From: Cervus elaphus
Lineage: Eukaryota > Chordata > Mammalia > Artiodactyla > Cervidae
Direction of reading: 5' to 3'
Assembly (NCBI RefSeq): GCF_910594005.1
Contig: NC_057815.1
Span: 68,214,052-68,278,051 of the forward strand
Length of the DNA stretch: 64,000 nt
In this document: positions 1-11,464 of the stretch, piece after piece
Layout: each line of letters opens with the position of its first letter
How positions within the stretch are numbered: the first letter of the stretch is position 1
Notes under the pieces: model-generated
The model's input: the letters and a program-made list of their open reading frames with translations, nothing else
Database searches by the model: none
What the model was told of the DNA's origin: nothing
Position numbers and translations under genes: made by a program

Positions 1-106
1 TTTTATAGTGAGCACACTCTGAAACAAACAGTAAAATAAGTTTTATTTTAAAACCCAGCATAAAAATTGTATTAACTAAGAGATGGTACAACCCCGTCTT
101 AGTCCT
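1..106. other. AT-rich intergenic edge
   Basis: This is AT-rich sequence with short A and T runs and no recognisable coding potential. It runs up to the target-site duplication of the first SINE. Nothing else can be supported here. Confidence 0.5.
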
Positions 107-119
107 TTCAAGTTCCCAT

Positions 120-330
120 GTGTGTGTGTTAGTTGCTCAGTAGTGTCCAACTTTTTGTGACCCCAAGGACTGTAGTCCGCCAGGCTCCTCTGTCCATGGA
201 ATTTCCCAGGCAAGAACACTGGAGTCAGTTGCCATTTCCTTCTCCAGGGGATCTTCCCCACCCAGGGATCAAACCTGGGTCTCCTGCATTGTAGACAGAT
301 TCTTTACCATCTGAGCCACCAGGGAAACTC
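120..330 (-). mobile_element. Bov-tA/BovA-type SINE, near full length
   Basis: Read on the minus strand, the element begins with the tRNA-like head ending in GGTGGCTCAGATGGTAAAG and continues through the typical ruminant body to a short (CA)n tail. It is flanked by a perfect 13-bp target-site duplication, ttcaagttcccat, at 107-119 and 331-343. This family is ruminant-specific and is mobilised by BovB/RTE LINE machinery. The short open frames across it are SINE sequence, not genes. Confidence 0.95.
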
Positions 331-343
331 TTCAAGTTCCCAT

Positions 344-848
344 AGTCATGTCCTATAGTGGTTGGAAGCCAAGGTGGTTCTGGGTTTTCTGGGGCAGCCT
401 GGCAGTCCCTTGCAGTGTTTGCTACCAGAGCTGGCATAGCTGGCATGCATCACGGTCACCAGTTATCTCAGGTCGAACACTCTGAGCCACCATGAGAATA
501 ACCCAGCATTCCCACCTCTTGTTACAATGTATATGTTATCAGGCTCTACTAAACTCTTGAGGATTTAGCTCAGGGGGCTGGACTCTTCCTCTCTGCTGGT
601 TTTATTTCTCATTTCCCAGGCTTCAAGGTTCACCTTCCTTCCTATGAATGGGGTGGGGATGCTCAGTCATGGGAAGCTTAGGTCCATCAGAGGTGCCATC
701 TGTGTCTCCTTGTCTGAGTTGCAGGTCCCCTATCGCCTCTCCTCTCTGCACTGCCCCAGTGCCAAGTGAGGTTTGGTCCTGTCTGGCCCCCGTCTGGTGG
801 GAGAGTCAGTCTTCCAACCTCGGGAGGCTCTAGACTATTCCCTGCCTT
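344..848. other. Intergenic, no gene seen
   Basis: This is unique-looking mixed-composition DNA. No exon-like open frame with plausible splice sites and no confidently classified repeat was seen. Confidence 0.4.
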
Positions 849-865
849 AGGAATGTCCCAATCAG

Positions 866-912
866 GGCTTCCCAGGTGGCTCAGTGGGTAAAGAATCCAC
901 CTGCAATGCAGG
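866..912 (+). mobile_element. 47-bp SINE head fragment with perfect TSD
   Basis: Only the first ~47 bp of a ruminant SINE are present (ggcttcccaggtggctcag onward to caatgcagg). The flanks are perfect 17-bp copies of aggaatgtcccaatcag at 849-865 and 913-929. The insert has no 3' body and no A- or CA-tail. The exact duplication shows a real insertion rather than decay of a longer element. Confidence 0.9.
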
Positions 913-929
913 AGGAATGTCCCAATCAG

Positions 930-2013
930 ATGGAAGAGGCAGTGTTTTTCCACTAATGGGGAGTGGAATGGGGAGACAAGATATGAGAGAGTAGGGGTTG
1001 ATTCACACAGGAAGAAATCAGCCTCAGCCAACCTTGATCCCTAACGTTTCTGCCCCAGGACCCCACTACCTCCTTACCCGCTCCTCCAGGGGGAACAGTC
1101 CCAGTCCTAGCCTCCTGGGCCCTCTGCTCTCTCCCTTCCCCCACCTCCCCAAGCACAGGGGGGTTTCTTGTGCCCTGTATATCATCCCTGGCATTCTCCA
1201 GTAAGTCACACACACCACTACCCCCAACTCCTACTTCCCCTTTCCTGCTCCCCCGGGCAAAAAGAGGGAGCTAGATCATCTGACAGGGCCTCCATCTCAG
1301 TGGGGACATTCTTATCTCACTGCCCCTTCCCGGACCCCTCCCCTTCCCCGTTCCTTCTCAGTTTCTTCACCAATCCGCTCCCTCTTCTTCTCCTTCCTTG
1401 TACACCCTCTTCTTGCCGAGCCCCCAGAATCTCCAGGTGGAGGCCCACTTGGCTCCTGCAGTGGCCGAGCTGCCGCAGTAAGGGATGCAGTGGAGTAGGA
1501 TAGAGGTGGCTGGGGAGGGAGAAGGGCCCAGGCCAAGGCAGAGGTTGCCGAGGCTGGGCAGGGCGGGCAGCCAGCCTGAGAAGCCCCGGCCAAAGCTGCC
1601 TCAGCAGCTTCTGCTAAACTCCAGCAAGGCATCTACGATCACGGCTCGCTCCGCTCGGGTGGCCGCTCCAGAGCTGAAAGGCTCTGGGGGAGGGAAGCAT
1701 CTGCTGAGGTCAGCACAGCCTCCAGAAACCTCTTCAGCAGAGGAGGCGGCCCCAGGGAGTCCCAGCCCCACCTCTGGACAGAGGGATAAGAGGAAATGAC
1801 ACTTCCTCCTCCTTAGGGAGTATGACTTGTGACTTAGTTTCTGGCAATCTAGAATCCAGGGCTGACAGGGTCCCCAAACAACACCTGCTGGATACAGGAA
1901 TCTCTTCTACTCCTCAGTGGCTGTAGAGTACTCCTAACGTGCCTTCTGGGGTGGGAAGTGTCTTCCCTCCTACAGCAGCCCAATCCACTGGGAAATTGTC
2001 CACGCTCAGTTAT
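930..2013. other. Intergenic unique sequence, GC-richer, no gene assigned
   Basis: The segment is C/T-rich around 1040-1440 and purine-rich around 1485-1800. A 104-codon open frame at 1485-1799 is rich in Pro, Arg, Ser and Ala and resembles no family I recognise. Its composition fits chance, so it is not called as a gene. Confidence 0.4.
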
Positions 2014-2150
2014 CAAACTGTCACCAGTGTTTCCTCTGTGCCAGGACCTGGGCTGGGCCCCAGGGATGCAAGGATGAACATGGTCCCTGCCTTCAAGGAG
2101 CTCTCCATCTAAGGAAGGAGACAGACATTGAGCACACACAGTGATGAGGA
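2014..2150 (-). mobile_element. L2 LINE 3' fragment
   Basis: The stretch has the conserved L2 3'-end pattern in reverse orientation (tgtgccaggacctgggctggg, then a ctgcc...aaggagctctccatct block). It is an ancient, diverged copy with uncertain boundaries. Confidence 0.65.
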
Positions 2151-2639
2151 AGCTATGGGAACCCAGAGGCAGCCCAGAGCCAGCAGGGTGGAGGTCAGGA
2201 ACTGCTTCCCAGGGCAGGCACTGGATCCCAGGGGGCCTTGAATAACCAAGCAGCTTCAATTACCACCTAAATGCCAATAACTCCCAGCCTTGCAGCTCCA
2301 GCCTTGACACGGCTCCCGAATGCCAGACTTAAATATCCAACTGCCCATTTAGCATCTCTACTTGGATGTCTTGGCATCTCTAACGCATCAGAATCAAGGC
2401 CAAGTTCACCCTCTCTGCCCACCCTGCACCTGGCCTTCCCTCTCTCAGTGCATGATCGCATCATCCACAAGTTGGACACCCCAGAGCCATCCCTCCCCCA
2501 GCCCCATATCCAGTCTGTCACCAGGCACCAAGCGACAAATCCATCGCTACTCCCACCCCCACGCCACCACCCAGGCCAAGCACTGGCATCTTCTACCTGC
2601 ATGCCCCCAAGAATATCTTCAGTTGTTTTCTCACACTTT

Positions 2640-3035
2640 CCCCCCTTCTCCTGCAGTGACAGTGGTCTTTCCGAACAGCAGACAAAATTGTCACCTTTCT
2701 GCTTAAAAGCCTTCAGTGGCTTCTCCTTGTCTTTGGGAGAAAGGTTAACATCTTGAACAAGGCCTGCAAGGCCCACAAGGCCTGGCCTTTGCAGACCTCG
2801 CCAACTGTATCTCAGCAACCCTCTCTCCCATCTCTTGATCTCTTGTCTCTGCCCCACCCCCAGCCTATCCCCCCCACCTCAGAGACCTTTGTACACATCA
2901 TTCACACTGCCTCCCCCTTGGGCACAAAGATGTGGTCTGCCGTCCTTTCCTTTGCCAAATTGACTCCATGGATATCTGTTCTTTGCATGTTCACTGTCAC
3001 TGAACGCCAGTCTCTGGCCTTTCTCACTTGAAGGA
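2640..3035 (+). mobile_element. L2 LINE relic
   Basis: This shows the L2-type succession of phrases: aaaagccttcagtggcttc, then a cctgcaaggcccacaaggcctgg block, and a tttgcacttgctgttcc-like region. It is strongly diverged. The open frames across it are remnants or chance. Edges are approximate. Confidence 0.55.
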
Positions 3036-3582
3036 ACAGCTTAAGGATACAGCCAATGGTCACAAAATAACTGGCAGATTTGCTACCCAAGGTCTCAGAA
3101 CCTCCCAGCATTCCCAGAGGCAGAGCCCCAACTCTGGCTCCCAGGTACCTTCCAGAACTCCCACTTTTATCCTGCTTTCTCCCTCCATTTCTGGACTGGG
3201 GGCTGGGAGTGGAGGGTGGGAAAATCTTATCATCCCTTCAGCCCAGACACTTTTTGGGCCTTATAATGAGACCAGAGGGGCAGAAATGAAGTGCCTGGGT
3301 TGGCACCCTCTGCCTGTGCTTGCAACCCTGGGCATCCTGGGCTCCCAGATCAGCCAGCCATCCTCAGGCCTCAGGCCGGGTCCTGCCTCCTTTGCACAGT
3401 TCGCCAGGACTCCCTGAGGCAGGACGGCTGTCTTCCCCAGGCTCCCGCAGCACTCAGCATGCCCAGAACTGTCAACTGGCCTGTGGTTGTGTTGGTTTCT
3501 CTGCTCAGCTTGCTTGGGTGCTGGGTATTTCATCTCTGCACCCCGAGTCTGGCTTCAGAGTGATCTCAAAAGAGAATCTCAC
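3036..3582. other. Intergenic, no gene seen
   Basis: This is unique-looking sequence between an L2 relic and an L1 3' end. Several overlapping open frames occur on both strands without conserved-looking content. Confidence 0.35.
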
Positions 3583-4530
3583 CTAAACAGACATTTCTCT
3601 AAAGAAGACATACAGATGGCTAACAAACACTTGAAAAGATGCTCAACATTGCTCATTATTAGAGAAATGCAAAACTACAATGAGATATCACCTCACACCA
3701 GTCAGAATTCCCATCATCAAAAAGTCTACTAACAATACATGCTGGAGAGGGTATGGAGAAAAGGGAATCCTTTCGCACTGTTGGTGGGAATGTAAATTGA
3801 TACAGACACTATGGAAGATGGTATGGATTCCTTAAAAAGCTAGGAATAACACCACCATATGACCCAGCAATCCCACTCCTAGGCATATACCCTGAGGAAA
3901 CCAAAATTGAAAAAGACACGTGTACCCCAATGTTCATTTAAGCACTATTTACAATTGCTAGAACATGGAAGCAACCTAGATGTCCATCGACAGATGAATG
4001 GGTAATGAGGTTGTGGTACGCATACACAATGGAGTATTACTCAGCCATAAAAATGAACACATTTGAATCAGTTCTAATGAGGTGGATGAACCTAGAGCCT
4101 ATCATACAGAGGGAAGTAAATCAGAAACAGAAAGATAAATATAGTAAACTAACGCATATGTACAGAATCTAGAAAGACAGTACTGATGAATTTATTTGCA
4201 GAGAAGCAATGGAGAAACAGATAAAGAGAACAGACTTATGGACATGGGGAGAGGGGAGGAGAGGGTGAGATGTATGGAGAGTAACATGGAAACTTACATC
4301 ATCATGTGTAAAACAGACAGCCAATGGGAATTTCCTGTATGACTCAGGAAACGCAAACAGGGGCTCTGTATCAATCTAGGAGTGGGATGGGAAGGAAATG
4401 GGAGGGAGGGTCAAGAGAGTGGGTACATATGTACACCGAAGGCTGATTTATGTTGATGTTTGACAGAAAACAACAAAATTCTGTAAAGCAATTATCCTTC
4501 AACTAAAAAATAAATACATTTTTAAAAAGA
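3583..4530 (+). mobile_element. L1 LINE, 3' end (ORF2 end plus 3'UTR), 5'-truncated
   Basis: The sequence begins in the highly conserved C-terminal part of L1 ORF2 (acatttctctaaagaagac...) and passes the region that reads on into 'ggagtattactcagccat'. It then runs into a ruminant L1 3'UTR ending in an A-rich tail (ctaaaaaataaatac...). The reading frame is broken by stops, so the copy is dead. Its low apparent divergence suggests a fairly young bovine L1. Confidence 0.9.
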
Positions 4531-4794
4531 AGTAAGAGAGAGTCTCAGAAAAGCCTCAGCTCTAGAATTTTGCACTAACATCTCATAAATGTATACTTCT
4601 GTCTTCTCACATCAAGTTAAGTGAGAAGGTGGAGCCTGACCAGCCTTAGTTTTGACGTCAGCTCCACCTGTTTTTAACAAAGAGCAAGTGCTTAGCTTCT
4701 CAGGGCCTCAGTTGCTTCCCCTCAAAATGAGAGCAACAGCCCCCTCTTAGGAGTTTCATAATAAAGTGAGTGATCATATGCAAAGGTTATGGCA

Positions 4795-4905
4795 GATAGT
4801 GGAGAATCCCATGGACAGAGGAGCCTGGTGGGCTACAGTCTATGGCGTCACAAAGAGTTGGATACGATTAAAGCAACTTAGCATGCACACACATGCACAT
4901 GTGCT
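4795..4905 (+). mobile_element. Bov-tA-type SINE, 3' half only
   Basis: The sequence starts within the SINE body (gagaatcccatggacagagg), continues through gcctggtgggctacagtc and ends in a degenerate CA tail. The 5' tRNA-like head is missing. Confidence 0.85.
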
Positions 4906-5281
4906 CAATAATTCCTTCCCCTCTCCCTCACCCAACTTTTTCCCTGATAGGGACTTGGCCAAGTCAATTCAGATCATTTTGAAACCTATTCTGGCCTTCT
5001 GACACCATCACACTCCCACCCACAGACTAGATACACATTTTATTTGGTCTCATCCAAGTCCTTCAAAAATACATCAGACCCACAAGTCAACCTGGGGGAT
5101 GGAGCCTGAGCAGGGCTCTAGTCTGCCCTCCAGGCTGCCATTGATCTGATGACCCTTGATCAATTCTCCTCCACCAGCTAGCCAGGCAGCTAGGGATTCC
5201 CCTGGAGTGTCAGTCACTATTTGATCCTGCCCCTGATTTTGCCATAAAAATTCCTTGGGAGATGGTCCAAATGCGTTTTGG
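4906..5281. other. Intergenic, no gene seen
   Basis: This is unique-looking sequence. No gene, RNA or regulatory element can be supported. Confidence 0.35.
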
Positions 5282-5650
5282 GTTTTTTTTTTTTTTTTTC
5301 ATGATTATAGTTGACTTATAATGTGTTAATTTCTGCAGTACAGCAAAGTGATTCAGTTAAACATATATATTCTTTTTTTATATACTCTTTTCCATATGGT
5401 TTATCAGGATATAGAATATAGTTCTCTGTGCTATGCAATGGGACCTTGTTGTTTATCAGCTCTCTATATAAAAGCTTACATCTGCTAACCCCAACCTCGC
5501 ACTCCATCCCTCCCCAAACCCCTTGCTCTTGGAACCACCAACCACAGAACCACCAGTATGTTCTCTATGTCTGTAATTCCGTTTTTGTTTCACAGATAGG
5601 TCCATTTGTGTTATATTTTAGATTCCACATATAAGTAACATCATATGGTC
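5282..5650 (-). mobile_element. L1-type LINE 3'UTR fragment, reverse orientation
   Basis: A T run at the left edge is the reverse-strand A-tail. It is followed by the familiar cetartiodactyl L1 3' region in reverse (catgattatagttgacttat..., cagcaaagtgattcagtta, ccttgttgtttatcagctc). No protein can be read from it. Confidence 0.8.
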
Positions 5651-6486
5651 AAATGCCTTTTTGAAATCAAGATTTTTTCAAGACTCTGACAGACCCATTG
5701 ATCTCAGTTTCTCCCAAAGGAGGAGAAGGGAGATTAGCCTGAAAGTAAGTCTATGCTGGGTCCTGATGACCACTGCATTTTCTTCTTCTTCTTCATTTTT
5801 TAATGATTTAAGCATTCTGTTTTTGCTCTCTCTGTTAGTGTTGTGAAATCTGAAGAATTTTTAGTCCTCAGTGAAAAGTTGCACTTATAAATGAGCAAAT
5901 TAACCCAGGCTACTTGCTCATAACAGTTGACTAGTGGCTGAAAACAGCTCAAAACACTTAAATTAAAACCTCCCTCAACCACAGGAAATTTGCTTTCTGG
6001 ATGAATGAAGGTTTTCTATAGGCAGGTAAATTTCTGTCCTGCTCTTTTGACTCATGATAAATGTGGAATGGTAAAATTCAAATAATCTCTGTCTTCTTAT
6101 AATACTGAGTCAAACATTCACTTGTTAAAAATATAACAACACTGTGCCTTCATAAAAGCTGAGCTGTATATTTTAAGACCTAGCGAATAAGCTGGGCCGA
6201 TTATGATTTTCAAAGTTTTGTAAGATTATTGAGAACACAAAAAGCCAGTACAAGAGGGAGAATAATGAAATCCAGCAGGAATAATTTGTAATTAGAAAAC
6301 CCCATGCAATTCTTCAGCCAAGGATAATGGTGATCCATCTTAAAAACACACGTGTCCCATGCTGGGCACTGATGAGGCTAATCAGACACACTCCACTGAC
6401 GTTTTTCACAATACTGAGGGCCCCCTAATTGCTGGTGGGTGCAGACAGGCAAGCTTCTCACTGCTCTTCTCAGGAGATCATGATGA
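5651..6486. other. AT-rich intergenic DNA
   Basis: This is mostly AT-rich unique-looking sequence. No gene is apparent. Very old LINE remnants are possible but cannot be assigned by eye. Confidence 0.35.
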
Positions 6487-6600
6487 TTAAGAGCAGGCCT
6501 GGAGCCAAAGAGCCTGGGGTGGAATCCCAGCCCTCCTCCTACTCTGTGACCTTAGGCAACTTACTTGCTCGCTCTGTGCCTGTTTCCTCAACTTTAACAT
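6487..6600 (+). repeat. MIR SINE fragment
   Basis: The core phrases of MIR are visible: gagcaggcctggagccaaagag..., ctctgtgaccttaggcaac and a ctgtttcctcaac block. It is an ancient mammal-wide tRNA-derived SINE. Confidence 0.65.
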
Positions 6601-6678
6601 CCGACTCGAGAACCACTTTGTTTCCGAGTGGTGGTTTTGAAGACTCAACCAGGCTTTGAAGTCAGCCTGACCCAAAAT

Positions 6679-6812
6679 GCTGCTGCTGCTGCTAAGTCGC
6701 ATCAGTCGTGTCCAACTCTGTGCGACCCCATAGACGGCAGCCTACCAGGCTCCGCCGTCCCTGGGATTCTCCAGGCAAGGGTACTGGAGTGGGTTGTCCA
6801 TTTCCTTCTCTG
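6679..6812 (-). mobile_element. Bov-tA/BovA-type SINE, 5'-truncated
   Basis: The CTG-repeat tail (gctgctgctgctaagtcgc) at the left edge marks a reverse-oriented ruminant SINE. It is flanked by an exact 11-bp duplication, tgacccaaaat, at 6668-6678 and 6813-6823. The tRNA-like head is absent, as expected from incomplete reverse transcription. Confidence 0.95.
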
Positions 6813-6823
6813 TGACCCAAAAT

Positions 6824-7544
6824 AGATCTCTCCTATTCTCCAGTTGCTACCGGGGTGCTCATAAGACAGGGCCAAAGGAAGCTCCTCCCCTTCCCCATTC
6901 TACTGGCTCTCTCCTATGTGAGGGGCATTCGGCACCTCCTAGAAGAAGCAGCCTGCGTGGAGGGGTGCTGCACCCACAGCGGTCCTGTCCTGAGGCCCAG
7001 TGTTCCTCCCCTCCCCAGTGCTCCCCCTGCCACTTTGGAGCACAGCCTGGCCCTGGCCCAGCTGGCCTGCTGGTGATCTGCCCGGGCTAAGCAGGGGTGG
7101 CTCAGTTCCAGCAAGAGCTAAAGGCTCCTCATTTTGTCTGTGCTTCAGCTTAACCATCTGGGGTGGGTTGGGGGGTAGGAGGAGTGACAAAATGGAGAGA
7201 AGCAATGTACCTCTCCCTCGTCTCCCCCCTTGGCTGGGTACAGGCCGTGTTCAGTCCAGCACCATCCTCAGCCCAAGGGAAGCATCCCACCCCGAGGGTC
7301 CCCTGCATGGTGTTCCAGGGCACGGGGGTGATCTGCCTGTCTTGGCGGAGCCTCCACTGTCCCTCCATCTGTCCTCCTCTTTAAGTCCTTCCCTGGTTCA
7401 GCCTGTCCTGCCTGTTGAGTTCAACAGCTCTTCTCAGCCCTTGCCACGTGTCTGCCCCTCCCCAGGCCAGGCGCTGGGGGCACAGAGATGACATAGACTG
7501 GGGTTCTGCCCTCCGAGCGCTCATTTTATAGCACCCGAGCACAG
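6824..7544. other. Intergenic GC-rich stretch, no gene assigned
   Basis: Several overlapping frames of 60-160 codons exist on both strands here. The longest (7000-7491, +) is Pro/Ser/Leu-rich with no recognisable domain. I see no splice or promoter structure that would make one of them a gene. Confidence 0.35.
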
Positions 7545-7750
7545 GTCGCAGAGCCCACAGCCTGAACTGGACTCCCCACTTGGCCCCTTTCAAGCTGTGT
7601 GGTCTTGGGTCAACTACTGAACCTGAGTGTCCACTTCTTTGTTTAAAAATTGGGGCCAAAGTACCTCTATTTCAGGACCACTGTGAGAATTAAATACAAC
7701 TATGTATGTAAAGCTCTGAACTCAGTGCACTGGGTACAGCGGGCACTCGG
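7545..7750 (+). repeat. MIR SINE fragment
   Basis: The MIR-like succession is ctgtgtggtcttgggtcaac, then an acctgagtgtcc block, then ccactgtgagaattaaat followed by a gtaaagctctgaact-type end. It is diverged and ancient. Confidence 0.6.
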
Positions 7751-7764
7751 TCAAGTCAGCCTGC

Positions 7765-7797
7765 CTTCCCTCCCTCCCTCCCTCCCTCCTCCCCTAG
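7765..7797. repeat. (CCCT)n simple repeat
   Basis: This is a short tetranucleotide run of ccct/tccc units in intergenic DNA. Confidence 0.85.
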
Positions 7798-10110
7798 AGC
7801 CAGCTGCCTCTTCCAGAGGAGAGGGCCATGACTGCTGTGGGTGGATGTGGTGCCCTTCCCCAGCTGGGGGCTGCTGCAGAGTCCAGGGTCAGATGGGCCC
7901 ACGCACAGCCCTGTGCTGGAAGGCGCGGAGCACAAATCAGGCACGGCTCTGCCTGCCAGGTGCTTTCTTTCAGAAGTAGACTCAGCCTTCTGACCTCCTT
8001 TTTTTCTCTCTCAGTGGCTAATTAGGGCCAATTGTGGGCTCCTTTTTAGCCTTTCTTTTTCTGAACTTCCAACTGGCTTCTCTTTTCCTTCCCCAGGGCC
8101 GGGCAGGGGACACACTGGCAGAGCCAAGCTGAGGCCGCCACCACCGTCAGGCCCTAAGCTGAGGAGGGGAGATGTCTGTCGCAGGGCTGCTGAGCGTGGG
8201 ATTGCCTCGGTAGGAAACTGCTTCTTGACTGTGTGGGCTGCTGTCTATTGTCTGCCCCGAGGTTCCTGTCCTAAGTCCAGGAACATGTGGGGCAGCCAAT
8301 AATCCATGTTCTGGCTAGGCTTCAAGGTCTTGCTACCCATCTGCAGCCTTCCATAAAGTGATGAACTCAGAGAGATCCCCGGGGAAATCAGGCTCTTATT
8401 AGAGTTGAGGAAAGCTACTCCTACCACACCTGAGATTGAATGCTTTCTCTACCATTTTGGGATATAGTTGGGAAAACCTAGGGACCTAGAATATGACCCA
8501 CTGGGGGAAACCAGCACTAAGTCATCCTGGTAAATGGTCAACATGCATCTGGAAAAGTAGCAGAGGCTCCGGGATGGCAGGAAAACACCAAGCCTAGGCT
8601 AGTGTGGCAATAGATGGCCTGTCTGCAAAGAGCGGGCTCTCTGGGGGCTGTTCCACGAGCTGGGAGTTCCAGCACTCCAGTGGTGGGAAATGAGCAGTGA
8701 GTCCCAGGGTCAAGGATTAGCCGCAAAGGGGGCTGAGCCCCCTTTGGGGCTCAAACATCTTACATCACAAAGAACTGAAACTACAGTAAAGTAAAGCTGC
8801 TCCAGCTGGGTAGAGAGGGGGAGGGTGGCAGCGGCCGGAGCTAGGCAGGGCTGTCACTTACCAAGAAGCACAGATCAATGGAAAGGGTAGGCAGGTCAGG
8901 GTGATGCCACATAGGAGCTCTGAGCAGAAACAGAGAAAGAAAGAGACTCGGTGGCGTGATGGGGGAGGGGGCAGTGAAGTCATCAGGATGCCTTCTGAGA
9001 AGAAGAATGTCACCGTGAAAGTCAGGAAATCTGGTTCAGGAGGTAAACTGGAGGTGGGCTCACCCACAATCTTGAGCACAAACGCCTGTGCTGTGGCTAC
9101 CTCCACACTCCATGTGGGTGCTGGGGGAGTGATGCTGGAACCACCCAGGCCAAGGTGTCCTCCAGGATCCAGCTCCAGCTGGTGGGAGGCTGCCACATGT
9201 TCACATCACGCCTCCTCACCTGGAGCCGGAGCCTGCTGCCTGATGGCTCCTCTGCTAATGGCCTCCAGGTGTGTCCTTGGGCCCCTGGGGGAGACATCCT
9301 GGAGGACACACCCCCTCCTACCCAATTCCCACCCCACCTGGTCACCTTCAGCCACAGAACCTGGGCAGGCCTGGATCAGGCCATGGTACACTGGTACAAT
9401 CCCTCCCCAGGTGGGAGGCATATCAAAGGTCAGACTGCTTCCTTTCCTGATTGGCTACTGATCTCTGAGCCCCCTCTTCAATGTTACTTCTGGCTCCTTG
9501 GTGCCTTCAGGACTTCAGCCTTCAGGACCCAGGGGTGACTTGAAAGTTGTCCTATGGAATAAGATGGCTGGATGGTCTGCATCTCATTGGGGAGAGGGGC
9601 TATCCTGACGCCTCTTTGTTAGACTAAGTGTGTCTGGGCCTATGGGTCTCCATGAAAATGGGCCTGTTTCTGCATATCTGTAATTCTCTCTGCATGTCTA
9701 TCTTTGTAACCATTTGTCTTATGTTGGAGGCTATGTGTCTATGTGTGTCTCTGGATATTTCACAGCAAAGATTTCCTTGAATGAAACAACAAATTCCATC
9801 AATGTTTATTGTCTAATAAATGGAAGCCCAATATCACCCTTCCTGCTTCACCTCCCTAAGGCCTTAAATTTTCATTCCACGGTTATTTCCAGCCTAAGTG
9901 GGGTGTGGGAGGGATCTGATTCATGCTCTTCTGGACTCAGGAAGGTGAGAGGCCCATGGCTGATGAACTGCAAAGCAGCAGGGGTGCCAGAAACACTCTC
10001 TTGTGGCTTGGAGCAGGCCCCGAGCTCCAGACACCTTATAGTCACTGGGTCTATCTACTGGGTATTCTCCTGGTCCAGGTTGTGCTCCTGGACATGAGCT
10101 TATATTGATC
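7798..10110. other. Intergenic unique sequence, low in recent repeats, no gene assigned
   Basis: This is about 2.3 kb with no Bov-tA or CHR SINE. A 186-codon + strand frame (8901-9461) and a 112-codon minus frame (8858-9196) overlap. Neither shows a family resemblance I recognise or an obvious exon structure. The segment also holds two overlapping palindromes at 8724-8752, reported separately. It could include regulatory DNA, but nothing in the sequence proves it. Confidence 0.4.
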
Positions 10111-10200
10111 ACCAGCTTTATCATCACCTCCACCACTATCATCACCAACATCACCACCACCACCATAACCATTTCTGTTACCATCAACATAACTAGTATG
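10111..10200. repeat. Degenerate (CAC/ATC)n trinucleotide-type repeat
   Basis: Interspersed catcacc, caccacc and atcatcacc units make an impure trinucleotide repeat. The minus-strand frame reading Met/Val runs through it is repeat sequence only. Confidence 0.75.
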
Positions 10201-10289
10201 CCATAGTCACTGTCACCATCAGTAACACTATTTCATCACTAATGTCAGAGATTTCTAGTTACTTTTCAATAACTATTTCTCCTTCTTCC

Positions 10290-10700
10290 TCAGTAATAAG
10301 GACGACCACTTTTTTGCTGGGAAAATTGCCTCCTCCCCCCTCCCCGACCCAGTTAAGACTAAAGTTCCCAAGCCCCTTGAAGCTAGTTAGATGTGACCAT
10401 GCCAGTGAATGTGCTGGATGAAATTATGAGAAGTAACCATAAAAGGAAAGGGCAACTTTATCTTTTGCCTCCACCTCCCATCTGATGTGATGGCTGGTGC
10501 CCTAGGAGCCATTTTGTACCACAAGAATGAGGACTACACCCTAGGGAAAGCAGAGTGGGAGGCTGGAAGAAGTACTGATTTCTTATACCCACGGAGAAAC
10601 CATTCAGACTCTGGACTGCTACATCTAGACTTCCTTTTATGAAAGGAAAAAAACTTCTATTTCCATATCACTTAAGAGATTGTTATTTTGTGCATTCTGA
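10290..10700 (+). repeat. Probable ancient LTR-type interspersed repeat
   Basis: The sequence follows a common mammalian repeat pattern: aaagttcccaagccccttg, ...tgtgaccatgccagtgaatg..., ggactgctacatctagac and aaacttctatttcc... It resembles old LTR-type elements, but I cannot name the family with certainty. No open reading frame is retained. Confidence 0.4.
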
Positions 10701-11464
10701 TGCCTACAGCTAAACCTAATCCTAATCAGTATACATCACCTCATATTAGTTTGCATTAAATAGTTCAGGCCAATGATCTGTATATGAAGGATAGGGCAGG
10801 GTGAGGAAGACAGGACATGAGGGGTAGTGCAAAGAGAGAGAGGGAAACAGGGAGGGAGATTGAGAGGGAGGGAGAATTCCAAGACACGGGAGAGATTTCT
10901 TCCCTTGGGAAGCAGCCATTCTGAGGCAGATAGAAGCAAGGATAGGCATTCAGCACCATGGACAGATCACAGAACTCAGTAAGGCGGGGACAGGGCGGGA
11001 AAACATGAGAAAAGCTTTGTGGTGGTAGTGATGGTTGTTTTTCCTCAAGGTATGTTCATTAACCCTCACTCTGTACCAGGCACTGTGCCAGGAATTGGGA
11101 TAAATATTACGACAAATTTCCACCATGTCCACATTTAGTTCCTAAGACCAGAGCAAGCAGATCAGCATTGGAAGGTTCTCTAAAGAATTAAGAACTGAGG
11201 AACCAACTGAGGAGTGGAACAAGAAGACTCTGTGACATGATGGACAGATACTGAAGAATCAGGGACCCTTGAGCAGGGAGCTCCAGGTTGGAAGAGAGTG
11301 AGTGGGTCAGCTGCTTTGTGACTTAAGAGGGCAGCACCGAGTGAGTTAAATGAGTTCTCAGGATCCTTCTATCCCTTAGGTACTGCGTCAAAGAATCTAC
11401 AATACTGTGATTGCAGGGGTATGTAGAATCGGTGACTAAGATTCTACAGATCTAATACTAAGGC
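10701..11464. other. Intergenic with a GA-rich patch and an L2-like fragment
   Basis: A purine-rich stretch lies at 10790-10880. A short reverse-oriented L2-like fragment (accaggcactgtgccaggaa) lies near 11075-11105. The remainder is unclassified and no gene is seen. Confidence 0.4.

Noticed and set aside
3583..4530. Possible active L1
   Set aside because: Only the 3' end is present and the ORF2 remnant contains stop codons, so it cannot mobilise.
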